Part shown: positions 1 through 7,689 of the stretch, piece after piece
How positions within the stretch are numbered: position 1 is the first letter of the stretch
Layout of the letters: each line of letters starts with the position of its first letter
NCBI GenBank assembly: GCA_029932385.1
Contig: JAOZQE010000011.1
Span: 1-32,159 of the forward strand
Direction of reading: 5' to 3'
Source: a bacterium
Lineage (GTDB): Bacteria > Desulfobacterota > Anaeroferrophillalia > Anaeroferrophillales > Tharpellaceae
DNA: 32,159 nt
Translations under genes and position numbers: made by a program
The notes under the pieces: model-generated
The model's input: only the letters and a program-made list of their open reading frames with translations
The model's database searches: none
What the model was told of the DNA's origin: nothing

Positions 1-48
1 TACAGTGAAGGCGAACGCTATCTCGGTGCGAAAAAACTCTACGAATAA
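1..48 (+). CDS. C-terminal tail of an unidentified protein (partial)
   Basis: The first frame is open from the window edge and encodes 15 residues (YSEGERYLGAKKLYE) before TAA at 46-48. The stop is followed 45 bp later by a strong terminator, which fits a real gene end. The fragment is too short to assign to a family. It could be a chance open frame, but the position just before a terminator favours a real 3' end. Confidence 0.55.
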   Translation, partial: YSEGERYLGAKKLYE

Positions 49-93
49 ATAGTAAATCCGGATAAGAATGTACGGGCCATATGCCAAATAAGC

Positions 94-135
94 AAAAAGC
101 CGGAAGTGAAACTTGTCGTTCACTTCCGGCTTTTT
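94..135. terminator. Bidirectional rho-independent terminator
   Basis: A perfect 17-bp inverted repeat (94-110 paired with 119-135) encloses an 8-base loop. The outer five pairs are A:T, so each strand ends in a U-run (TTTTTAATTTTT on plus, poly-T on minus). It sits between the plus-strand gene ending at 48 and the 3' end of minus-strand gltX, and can serve both. Confidence 0.9.
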
Positions 136-172
136 AATTTTTATTAGTCTCTGATCATTACGACCGGCAGAG

Positions 173-1660
173 TTAGTAGAGATTCGGCGTATTCCGTAAA
201 CGGGCGGTTACCCGCTCCCGGCCGATCGTGGTAACGATTTCAAAAAGACCGGGGCCGGCGAGCTGGCCGGTAATCACGGTTCTGACGCCGTTGATGATGG
301 CGCCCGGTTTAACCTCAAGCTCTTCGGCAAAAACCCGCATCAAATCTTCAATGGCGGCCTCGCTGAAATCTTCAAGCTGCTCCAGCCGGTCGGCAAGCTG
401 CGGCAGCCAGAGACTTAAATCGGGGAATTTATCGAGGTTGCGTTTCCGGGCCTTGGGCTCGATCTCATACTGAATTTCATCACTGAAATAGGGTTTTCCA
501 AAAACCGCAAAATCGGTCAAAAGATGATAACGGACCCGGATCAGATCAACAGTCTGCAGAAACCACTGATGCTTCGCTCCCGCATACTCGTCCCGCCACA
601 AACCGGCCTTTTCCAACTCGGCCCGGACATAGGGCTCAAGCTCCGTAAGCGCCATGGTTTTAATATAGTGGGCGTTCATGTTGATAGCTTTGGGGTCGGT
701 AATGAATTTAGGGTCGTTCTTATTTACATTAAAAACCGAGTTGGCCCGGTTCATACCCGCAAATGAGAAGGCCTCAAGCAGCTCTTCATAAGAGAACACC
801 TCTCTCGATTCCGGGTTGGACCAGCCCAGCAAAACCAGGAAATTAACCAGAGCCCAGGGCAGAAAACCGTGATCACGATAGAAGTGAATCGCCACCAGTT
901 CCCCGTGAGTACGCTTGGAAATTTTGGCTTTCTTCGGATCCAGAGTCAAACTCATATGTGCGAAAATCGGCAATTTCTTACCCAAGGCCTCATAGAGCAG
1001 AATCTGTTTCGGGGTGTTGCCAAGACCGTCCTGACCGCGAATAACATGGCTGATTCGATCGCGGGCATCATCGACCACATTGGAGAGCAGATAGAGCGGC
1101 TGGCCGTTGGCCCGAACGATGACAAAATCTTCAATATCCTGATAACGTTTCGTGATAGTCCCGTAAACCGCGTCATCGAAGACCACCGCGCCCTCACCCT
1201 CCGGCACCTTTAAACGCACCACATACGGATGCCCCTGGCTCTCCCGCTCCGCAACCTCGACCGGAGAGAGCTTCCGGCAGGTACGATCGTAACGAAAATC
1301 CTCTTTATTGGCTTTCGCAATTTCGCGTTTGGCCTCAAGTTCCTCCTTGGTACAGAAACACTTGTAAGCCGCTCCCGAAGCCAGCAGGGCTTCCGCGGCG
1401 ACAATATGCTCCTTGATAAAATCGGTCTGATAGTAGGGCCCTTCGTCACATTCGATCCCGAGCCACTCAAGCCCGTCAAGAATCCCCTGAATCATTTCGG
1501 TAGTTGAACGTTCGGTATCGGTATCTTCAATTCTTAAAATCAGTTTCCCGTTATTCTGCCGGGCATAGAGCCAGTTTAAAATCGCCGTCCGGGCCCCGCC
1601 GATATGGAGATAGCCCGTCGGACTCGGGGCAAAGCGTACTCTTACTTCTTCACTCATCAT
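173..1660 (-). CDS. gltX: Glutamate--tRNA ligase
   Basis: Cytosolic class I aminoacyl-tRNA synthetase that charges tRNA-Glu (possibly also tRNA-Gln in organisms using the amidotransferase route). The 495-residue length is normal. The HIGH signature appears as HIGG at residues 19-22 after PSPTGYL, and the KMSKS signature as KISKR at 246-250. The zinc-domain cysteines are at C101, C103 and C128. The fourth position, a histidine in E. coli (CRH), is a lysine here (CRK), so the zinc site may be altered or lost. The start is ATG at 1658-1660, directly followed by a second ATG; AGGAT at 1664-1668 is the ribosome binding site. The gene is transcribed alone and ends at the bidirectional terminator. 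Confidence 0.97.
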   Translation of the reverse strand: MMSEEVRVRFAPSPTGYLHIGGARTAILNWLYARQNNGKLILRIEDTDTERSTTEMIQGILDGLEWLGIECDEGPYYQTDFIKEHIVAAEALLASGAAYKCFCTKEELEAKREIAKANKEDFRYDRTCRKLSPVEVAERESQGHPYVVRLKVPEGEGAVVFDDAVYGTITKRYQDIEDFVIVRANGQPLYLLSNVVDDARDRISHVIRGQDGLGNTPKQILLYEALGKKLPIFAHMSLTLDPKKAKISKRTHGELVAIHFYRDHGFLPWALVNFLVLLGWSNPESREVFSYEELLEAFSFAGMNRANSVFNVNKNDPKFITDPKAINMNAHYIKTMALTELEPYVRAELEKAGLWRDEYAGAKHQWFLQTVDLIRVRYHLLTDFAVFGKPYFSDEIQYEIEPKARKRNLDKFPDLSLWLPQLADRLEQLEDFSEAAIEDLMRVFAEELEVKPGAIINGVRTVITGQLAGPGLFEIVTTIGRERVTARLRNTPNLY

Positions 1661-1695
1661 TCTATCCTGTACTTAAAAAGTTATTTTTGCCAATA

Positions 1696-1725
1696 ATTAT
1701 TCACTTTCGCCTAACTAACACACAA
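1696..1725 (-). promoter_or_regulatory. Possible gltX promoter
   Basis: On the minus strand TTGTGT (complement of 1720-1725), an 18-base spacer and AATAAT (complement of 1696-1701) lie about 35 bp upstream of the gltX start. The -10 is 5/6 to consensus but the -35 is only moderate. Read by eye. Confidence 0.3.
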
Positions 1726-1807
1726 AGAGTATTCATTTCAACCACAGGCTTACGCCCGGGGCCGGTTTTTTATTCCATCTGGACACTGTTTCATGTTAAA
1801 AGATGCC

Positions 1808-1950
1808 GAAATCATCGAAAAATTGCCTTTTTACCCGATTACGGCGTTAGGTTCAAATTTTAATCCTCGAAATATTCTATATATTCCTCCGGTTAAAATC
1901 TTCACCTGCCTTGTACTCGAATAAAAATTCTAATTTTTCAAGATACCCAT
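1808..1950. repeat. MITE-like palindromic repeat, family 1, copy A
   Basis: This copy matches copy B (10580-10727) without gaps from 1817 to 1949, with 21 differences in 133 positions by hand count. The right terminal inverted repeat (AATTTTTCAAGATACCC) is intact and the left end beyond GAAAAATT has drifted. The hairpin core is AATAT (1871-1875), a 5-base loop and ATATT (1881-1885), flanked by ATTTTAA/TTAAAAT and then AGGT (1849-1852) pairing with ACCT (1904-1907). Copy B has different bases at several of these positions but keeps the pairing. It lies between divergent gltX and waaP and fills much of that 313-bp gap. No coding capacity. Confidence 0.85.
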
Positions 1951-1973
1951 AAGTAAAGAGACAGGCTTCATCT

Positions 1974-2804
1974 ATGAACTTTGATCAAACTTCCGATATT
2001 CTTGAAATTCCCGACTCATGGCGGCAGGGATGGCTCAAAAGCGAACCGTTCACGAAACTTTTCGCTCTTGAAGGCAAACTTTACCGCCATAAGGACGGAC
2101 GCCGAACGCTTCAGTTTAAGCATGATGGAAAAAGCTATTTTGCCAAACTTCATCACGGTCTCGGCTGGCACCGGTTCCTAAAAAGCCTGTTTCGTCTTAA
2201 ATGGCCGATCAGCGGGGCTGAAAATGAGTGGCAGGCAATCAAACTCCTGGAAGCCTTAGATATCCCGACAACCCCGCTGGTTGCCTACGGCCGCCGGGGC
2301 ACCAACCCAGTCAACAAACAATCATTTATTATTACCGAAGACCTTGATAACTGTACCAGTCTGGAAGATTACTGCCGCGAATGGCCGGTCAAACCACCGC
2401 CGCCCGAACTGAAATGGGCTCTGATAAAAGAAGTGGCTCGGATTACCGGCACCATGCATCGAGCTGGATTAAACCATTGTGATCTCTATATCTGCCATTT
2501 TCTGCTTGAACTTGAAAACGGCAGCGTTCCTGATCCGAAAAAACCAATCCTGCACCTGATTGATCTGCACCGCGTGCGCCAACGTCGGCAACTGCCGCGC
2601 CGCTGGCAGATCAAAGATCTGGCGGCACTCCATTTCTCAAGTTTTGAAATCGGCCTCACCCGGCGCGACCGGCTGCGTTTCATAAAAATCTACAGCCAGG
2701 CACCATTGCGCCAGGCTTTGACCGAAAACCCGCAACTCTGGCAGGCGGTTGAAAAACGGGGCCAGGCTTTTTATCGAGAATTTAAACGACGGGGCCCACG
2801 ATGA
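1974..2804 (+). CDS. waaP: LPS core heptose(I) kinase, WaaP/RfaP family
   Basis: Predicted to phosphorylate the first heptose of the lipopolysaccharide inner core at the cytoplasmic face of the inner membrane. The 276-residue protein has the WaaP signature HCDLYICHFLL, with the likely catalytic Asp at D170, and IDLHR near D197 in place of a DFG-type metal-binding motif. A lysine in YFAKLHHG (K58) is a candidate for the nucleotide-binding lysine. There is no signal peptide. The stop overlaps the start of waaF by four bases (ATGA at 2801-2804), so the two are translationally coupled. The Shine-Dalgarno match is weak (CAGG, about 8 bases before the ATG). Family call is firm; exact phosphorylation site is inferred. 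Confidence 0.88.
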   Translation: MNFDQTSDILEIPDSWRQGWLKSEPFTKLFALEGKLYRHKDGRRTLQFKHDGKSYFAKLHHGLGWHRFLKSLFRLKWPISGAENEWQAIKLLEALDIPTTPLVAYGRRGTNPVNKQSFIITEDLDNCTSLEDYCREWPVKPPPPELKWALIKEVARITGTMHRAGLNHCDLYICHFLLELENGSVPDPKKPILHLIDLHRVRQRRQLPRRWQIKDLAALHFSSFEIGLTRRDRLRFIKIYSQAPLRQALTENPQLWQAVEKRGQAFYREFKRRGPR

Positions 2805-3808
2805 GAGTGCTTCTGGTGCAGACCAGTTTTCTTGGCGACACCATCCTTTCCACCCCGTTGATTGCGGCCTTGAAAGAGCTCCATCCGCAGGCCGAAATCT
2901 GGATGATGACCACCCCTCTGGCCGCAACTCTAGTAAAGCGCGACCCGCTCCTGAGCGGGGTTATCCTGTTTGCAAAACGTGGCCGGGAGAGCGGCATAAA
3001 AGGTATCTTGCGACAGGCCGCAACATTACGCAAACTGAAATTTCAGATCGTCTATTCCTTGCACAGATCCGCCCGCACCAGCCTGTTGTTAAAATTAAGT
3101 CGGATTCCAAAAAGAGTCGGCTTCAAAAATTCCCGGCTGGCTTTTCTCTACACTGAAACCCGGCTGCGGCCACCGGAAAAGCACGATGTTCTGCGCAATC
3201 TGGCCCTGGTCAGCGAAGATTTCAAAGGCCGCAAGCTACCCGACGAACTCCGCCTTTTTACTCCGCCCAGAAAGGAGCTTGCTACAAATATGCAAGCCCA
3301 TCTGCCGGAAGCCGGAAGCTATGCCCTCATTGTTCCCGGCAGTGCCTGGGAAACCAAGCGCTGGAGTGCCAGCGGCTATCATCAGGTAGCGAAGTATCTC
3401 ATCGAGAAAGGTCTTAAGGTGGTCTTGACGGGAAGTGCGGATGAGGCTGAGATCTGCCGGGAAGTTGCGGGTAATCTAAAGGTAATTAATCTTGCCGGAG
3501 AGGCGGATTTAGATACGGCTCTCTACCTGACAGAAAATGCCCGAATGATGATCTGTAATGACAGCATGGCCCTGCACATGGCTTCAGCCTACAAAACCCC
3601 AACCGTGGCCGTCTTCTGTGCCACCGTTCCCGAATTCGGTTTCGGCCCCTGGCAGAATCAAGCTCTGACAGTTGAAAAAAAAGACCTTGACTGCCGCCCC
3701 TGTGCCCGTCACGGCAGCCGCAGCTGCCCCAATCAAAGCCGGGCCTGTATCGATGAACTGCCGGCCGAAGAAGTAGTCAATGCGGTACATGAATTGCTGA
3801 ATTGCTGA
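2801..3808 (+). CDS. waaF: ADP-heptose:LPS heptosyltransferase II (GT9)
   Basis: Glycosyltransferase family 9 enzyme that adds the second L-glycero-D-manno-heptose to the LPS inner core. The 335-residue protein starts with a Rossmann strand and the GT9 signature LGDTILSTPL, with Asp at D13. It has a second half with VPGSAW near residue 177 and the nucleotide-sugar site NDSMALHMASA. A cysteine cluster near the C-terminus (CRPC followed by RSCPN and ACI) resembles WaaF. It overlaps waaP by four bases and forms a two-gene LPS core operon; gmhA at 22003 makes an upstream precursor. Heptosyltransferase II is favoured over I by the cysteine cluster. Only 12 bp separate its stop from the convergent kinase gene and I see no terminator there. 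Confidence 0.87.
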   Translation: MRVLLVQTSFLGDTILSTPLIAALKELHPQAEIWMMTTPLAATLVKRDPLLSGVILFAKRGRESGIKGILRQAATLRKLKFQIVYSLHRSARTSLLLKLSRIPKRVGFKNSRLAFLYTETRLRPPEKHDVLRNLALVSEDFKGRKLPDELRLFTPPRKELATNMQAHLPEAGSYALIVPGSAWETKRWSASGYHQVAKYLIEKGLKVVLTGSADEAEICREVAGNLKVINLAGEADLDTALYLTENARMMICNDSMALHMASAYKTPTVAVFCATVPEFGFGPWQNQALTVEKKDLDCRPCARHGSRSCPNQSRACIDELPAEEVVNAVHELLNC

Positions 3809-3820
3809 TTTTGTAAACTG

Positions 3821-6454
3821 TTATTCGAGCAGACCGCCGCAACACCGCAGAAGTTCTTTCTGGGAAAACGGTTTTTCCATTACTTCCATGACCACTGGAA
3901 AAAGTTTGCAGACCCTGAAACCTTCGTTGACAGTGCCGGTCATAATCAGGACTGGAATTTTAATATTCTCACGCTCCATTTCAGCCAGAAACTCCTCACC
4001 ACTCATCCCCGGCATAATCAGATCAAGGATAATCAGGTCAATCTCCGACTCCTTAATAATAGTGAGGGCTTCACGGCCGTGAGAGGTCGTCTTAATCCGG
4101 CCGCCATAGAGTTCAAGCAGAACCTTAAGACTGTCTCTTAAAATCTCTTCATCTTCAACAACCAGAATATTTTTTGCCTTAAGATCATGCGAATACTCTT
4201 CAACAAGTTTCGGGGACAGCTCCTTTTTAACCCCGCTGGCAACCGGTAGATAGATCACAAATGAACTGCCGGCTCCGATCTCTGAATTTACCGTTATAAT
4301 TCCGTTGTGATTGGTAATCGTCCGATATGCAATCGGCAACCCTAAGCCGGTACCTTTACGATTGGTCCACTCCTTGGTGCTGAAAAACGGGTCAAATATT
4401 CTTTTCATCATCGCCGGAGGGATACCGCTACCGTTATCGGAAACCGTAATTTCACAATACCATTTACCCGGAATCAGATTAAAACGCTGGCCTAAATAAC
4501 GATCGACAAATTTAACCTTGGCAACCACATTTATACGGGTTTCACTCTGATCTGCGGGAAAAGATTCCACGGCATTCAAGATCAGATTCAATAGAGATTG
4601 TACCAGAGCCGAACGATTCACATCCAGCTTAACCTCATCACTGTCCTCCAGATAATCACATACAATCTGAACCGGGATTGAAGGGGGCACTAAAGCTAAG
4701 GTTGACTCCACCAGTTCAACCACACTCATAATTTCGGTTCCCCCGACATCACGCCGCGAGAAAAGCATAATCTTTCCCGTCAGATCAGCTGCCTGCAGGG
4801 AAGCTTGTTTGAGCTTTTCGATGTAATGGCTGCACTTCTGAGGAGAACTTTTAATCATCATTTCCAAAAGTTCAATATTGCCGTGTATACTCGCCAGCAG
4901 ATTATTGAAATCATGCGCGAAACCGGCCGCCAGAATACCAACGGTCTCCATTTTCTGGGTCTGGACGATGACCTCGGTCTGACGTTCAACTTCCTTATGG
5001 AGAAAGTCACTGTAGACCTCAACCTCTCGCTGCAGGCGCCGCTCCTCACTGATATCATGAAGGCTACTGATATAACCAACCCGGTTACCGTCACGGTAGA
5101 TTTCAGAGAAGTTCTGACTGACCTCATGGGCAGGCTGTTTCCCGACCTTCCGGTACGAAACGATCCCCTGCCAGCGACCGCGCAGAGCCAAATGCGCCAG
5201 AATATCATCAGGCAATCCTTTGGCGGTCACATTGGCTGGCCCCTTGCGAAACATGGCTCCGACAATCTCATCCTGCGGCACCCCTATGATCTCGCAATAA
5301 GGCTGATTCGCGAACAGGTAACGGCCCCTGTAGTCAAGGACAATAACTCCATCTACACTTGCGACCAGACCTGCCTTGAAAATTGCACTCTCCCGGGCAA
5401 AATGGTCAAGACGCCGGAGCATGAAAAATGATATCGCAACAATCAGCAGCAGAGACAGAATACACAGAGAAATAATCGGCAACAACAGATTCCAGACCAG
5501 TTCATTGGCTTTTATACTCGGAGTCGCCACCATAACGGTCCAGCCTGAAGTCCCCAGCCGCAAACTCTCAAATGAAGCCAAAAAATCTCTTGGAGAACTC
5601 TTATCTTCGCCGACAGATATCTTCATAGTGGTTGAAAAAGGGCTGCGATTACTCAGGGCGGCCATAACTTCAGGTATCTGTTTTTTATCAAGCTGCACCA
5701 GAGGCTCTTTTTTTTCATAGAACAGATCAGCCGCGGGGCTGCCGTAGGCAGGATAGAAATTAGTATAGAGCAGACCCGACAGCGATGAAAAGACTACCTT
5801 TCCCCGGCAATTAGCAACTATAATATCACGGCGTTTGTCAACGATCATACTTCGACAGTAGTTGTCAAAAATAAAATCGAGCTGGTAAGGAACCAGCATA
5901 AGCCCGACATACTTCCCCTCCACCTCCACGCGCTTGGTAAAAATGACCATCGGCACCGGCATCACCTTTTCAAGTTCAGGGACATACTTCATAAGAACCG
6001 TAACATACTGATGCAGACCCGGATCACGATTCTCACTCCAGAGATCAATCGCAAAATGCTGCCACTCATAAACATCCCGCAGAGGCAGTCCTAAGGGTAT
6101 GAAATCACCGTCATGGCCGGTATAGTAGACTTTATTGTCGGAACTCAAAAATATGAGATGGGTTATCTCCGGATAGATATCCCAGAGCAGGCGAAAACGC
6201 TGCGAGGTTACGAGACTTATATTATCAACCTGATGGGGAGTGAACGTTAACACTGAGTTAACCGTCTGCCGAACCCGGGCTAAATAGTTTTCCAGATTAC
6301 TGACGATACGTTTCGCCACCACCTGCTGTTCCATCTGAACTTCAAGGGTAGAATGCCTAGTGAAATGGTCGTAAGAAAAGTATCCGGCAGCAGAAAAGAT
6401 GAGCAGGGCCGCCACGACTATGATAATAAATTTAAGGTAGCTTCGACTTGCCAT
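3821..6454 (-). CDS. Membrane-bound hybrid sensor histidine kinase with C-terminal receiver
   Basis: An 877-residue sensor kinase. Residues 7-27 form a first membrane helix. About 30-320 is probably a periplasmic Cache-like ligand-binding region. A second helix spans about 322-346. A PAS/PAC domain follows (about 350-475), then HisKA with phospho-acceptor H514 in GFAHDFNNLL, a HATPase domain (N-box N623/N627, VSDNGSGIPP at 671-680, GTGLGLP at 701-707) and a receiver domain (about 762-875) with phospho-acceptor D811 and conserved K861. No response regulator or output gene is adjacent, so its partner is unknown, and so is its ligand. It sits downstream of the pseudouridine synthase gene with a 136-bp gap. 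No clear Shine-Dalgarno precedes the ATG. Confidence 0.9.
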   Translation of the reverse strand: MASRSYLKFIIIVVAALLIFSAAGYFSYDHFTRHSTLEVQMEQQVVAKRIVSNLENYLARVRQTVNSVLTFTPHQVDNISLVTSQRFRLLWDIYPEITHLIFLSSDNKVYYTGHDGDFIPLGLPLRDVYEWQHFAIDLWSENRDPGLHQYVTVLMKYVPELEKVMPVPMVIFTKRVEVEGKYVGLMLVPYQLDFIFDNYCRSMIVDKRRDIIVANCRGKVVFSSLSGLLYTNFYPAYGSPAADLFYEKKEPLVQLDKKQIPEVMAALSNRSPFSTTMKISVGEDKSSPRDFLASFESLRLGTSGWTVMVATPSIKANELVWNLLLPIISLCILSLLLIVAISFFMLRRLDHFARESAIFKAGLVASVDGVIVLDYRGRYLFANQPYCEIIGVPQDEIVGAMFRKGPANVTAKGLPDDILAHLALRGRWQGIVSYRKVGKQPAHEVSQNFSEIYRDGNRVGYISSLHDISEERRLQREVEVYSDFLHKEVERQTEVIVQTQKMETVGILAAGFAHDFNNLLASIHGNIELLEMMIKSSPQKCSHYIEKLKQASLQAADLTGKIMLFSRRDVGGTEIMSVVELVESTLALVPPSIPVQIVCDYLEDSDEVKLDVNRSALVQSLLNLILNAVESFPADQSETRINVVAKVKFVDRYLGQRFNLIPGKWYCEITVSDNGSGIPPAMMKRIFDPFFSTKEWTNRKGTGLGLPIAYRTITNHNGIITVNSEIGAGSSFVIYLPVASGVKKELSPKLVEEYSHDLKAKNILVVEDEEILRDSLKVLLELYGGRIKTTSHGREALTIIKESEIDLIILDLIMPGMSGEEFLAEMERENIKIPVLIMTGTVNEGFRVCKLFPVVMEVMEKPFSQKELLRCCGGLLE

Positions 6455-6590
6455 CAGAAAATAAAAGGCTCAAAATATTATTAAAAATAGAGTCGCAGTA
6501 TCCGGCTCGACATATCTACCTATATACAAGTTCATCGACAAAACGCAAGATAAAACCGAGCCACAAACTCTAATCTCCTTAGGTACTCGC

Positions 6591-7553
6591 TTAATCGGGT
6601 TTGCCACCAGCCCCACACCACTCCGGTAGCGGGGCCGAGATTATCCTGCCGTCGGCAAGGGTAAGTTGAAAACAGTGGAGATGAAAAGCAACGTCGGCAG
6701 TCACCTTAACAAAATCAGATTCACCAGCCACAAACGGCCGGCCACCGTAAAGTGAATCTCCGAGCAGCGGATGACCAAAATCAGCCAGATGCACCCGAAG
6801 TTGATGCATGACCCCGCTGACCATAACCAGTCTGGTCAGGGTTGAATCATAGGAGGCTGTGTATGAAACCGGAAAAATTTCCGTCCGGGCAGGATAGATA
6901 CCACGGCATAAAGGTGCGGGCGGGGTCACAACCATTCGCCGGCGGTCATCGACATCATGAGTCAGAGCCTTATCAACAACAATTTTATTTTCAATTAAAC
7001 CATGTACCTGAGCCATATATTCTTTAACGACAAGATGACGGCTGAACTGCTCGCGCAATCGCTTCCAGGACGAATCACTGCGGGCGACCAATAAGACTCC
7101 GGAGGTGGCAAAATCGAGACGGTGCAACAGGCCGGGCTGCAACGGCCCGAAATCTCCGATGCCGGCAAGTTCTGGAAAAACTGTGATAAGATGATTAGCC
7201 AGGGTTCCGGTTCCTGCCGCCTCAAGCGGATGGGTATGAGAGCCGGCCGGCTTATTTAAAGCCAGCATTTCCTCATCCTGATAAAGGATCTCAAGTTCAG
7301 GTTCAGCTTCCGTTTCCGGCTTCTCCGGCTGCAGGCGATTTAGAAGTTCTTCAGGAATGACAACCTTCTGTCCAACTGCCAGAGAAGTGCCTTTCAGCGC
7401 CCGCCGGCCGTCAACCTTGACTTCATGATTACGCAGAGCTCGACGCCATTGATTGATCGGAATAAATGGATACCTAGTGTGGAGAAAATGATCCAGACGA
7501 GAGGTTGATTTATCAACAACAATGGTAATCACAGGGGATGAAAAAGAGGGCAT
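6591..7553 (-). CDS. RluA-family RNA pseudouridine synthase
   Basis: Converts specific uridines in rRNA or tRNA to pseudouridine. The 320-residue protein has an N-terminal S4-like RNA-binding region (about 17-66, with HEVKVDGR) and an RluA catalytic domain. The catalytic aspartate is D147 in HRLDFATSG, followed by KEYMAQV and a C-terminal MHQLRVHLADFGHPLLGDSLY region. The usual VVHP of RluD is replaced by SHTHPLEAAGTG, so it is not a plain RluD orthologue and the target site cannot be named. The ATG at 7553 follows a GGGGAA ribosome binding site. It lies downstream of valS in the same direction but is separated by a large hairpin. Confidence 0.88.
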   Translation of the reverse strand: MPSFSSPVITIVVDKSTSRLDHFLHTRYPFIPINQWRRALRNHEVKVDGRRALKGTSLAVGQKVVIPEELLNRLQPEKPETEAEPELEILYQDEEMLALNKPAGSHTHPLEAAGTGTLANHLITVFPELAGIGDFGPLQPGLLHRLDFATSGVLLVARSDSSWKRLREQFSRHLVVKEYMAQVHGLIENKIVVDKALTHDVDDRRRMVVTPPAPLCRGIYPARTEIFPVSYTASYDSTLTRLVMVSGVMHQLRVHLADFGHPLLGDSLYGGRPFVAGESDFVKVTADVAFHLHCFQLTLADGRIISAPLPEWCGAGGKPD

Positions 7554-7621
7554 ATCTATTCCCCGTACCGTAAACTACGGGTACAGACAGTTCAACAATT
7601 TACAGGTTATTTGCTGAAATC

Positions 7622-7672
7622 ACTTATCTACGACCGGGGCCAATCTTACCCGATCCCCGGTTGCAGATAAGT
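7622..7672 (-). terminator. Long interrupted hairpin downstream of valS
   Basis: ACTTATCT (7622-7629) pairs with AGATAAGT (7665-7672), and ACCGGGG (7633-7639) pairs with CCCCGGT (7655-7661). A symmetric 3x3 internal loop lies between the two stems, with a 15-base loop at the top. It is 18 bp past the valS stop. It lacks a U-run on the minus strand, so it may be a processing or stability element rather than a true terminator. Confidence 0.45.
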
Positions 7673-7689
7673 CAGACAAAATTTATTTT

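Noticed and set aside
1851-1866. T-loop-like GGTTCAAATTTTAATCC suggesting a tRNA
   Set aside because: The flanking bases do not form an acceptor stem or anticodon arm; the stretch is part of repeat copy A, and copy B has the same region with changes that break the T-loop look.
4805-5431. 208-codon plus-strand open frame inside the membrane kinase gene
   Set aside because: It lies wholly antisense to a clear kinase gene and shows no recognisable domain.
6530-6580. Strong AAGGAGA (complement of 6574-6580) upstream of the membrane kinase, just after the pseudouridine synthase stop
   Set aside because: The only starts near it give frames of 10 to 21 codons with no support; probably an incidental purine run.
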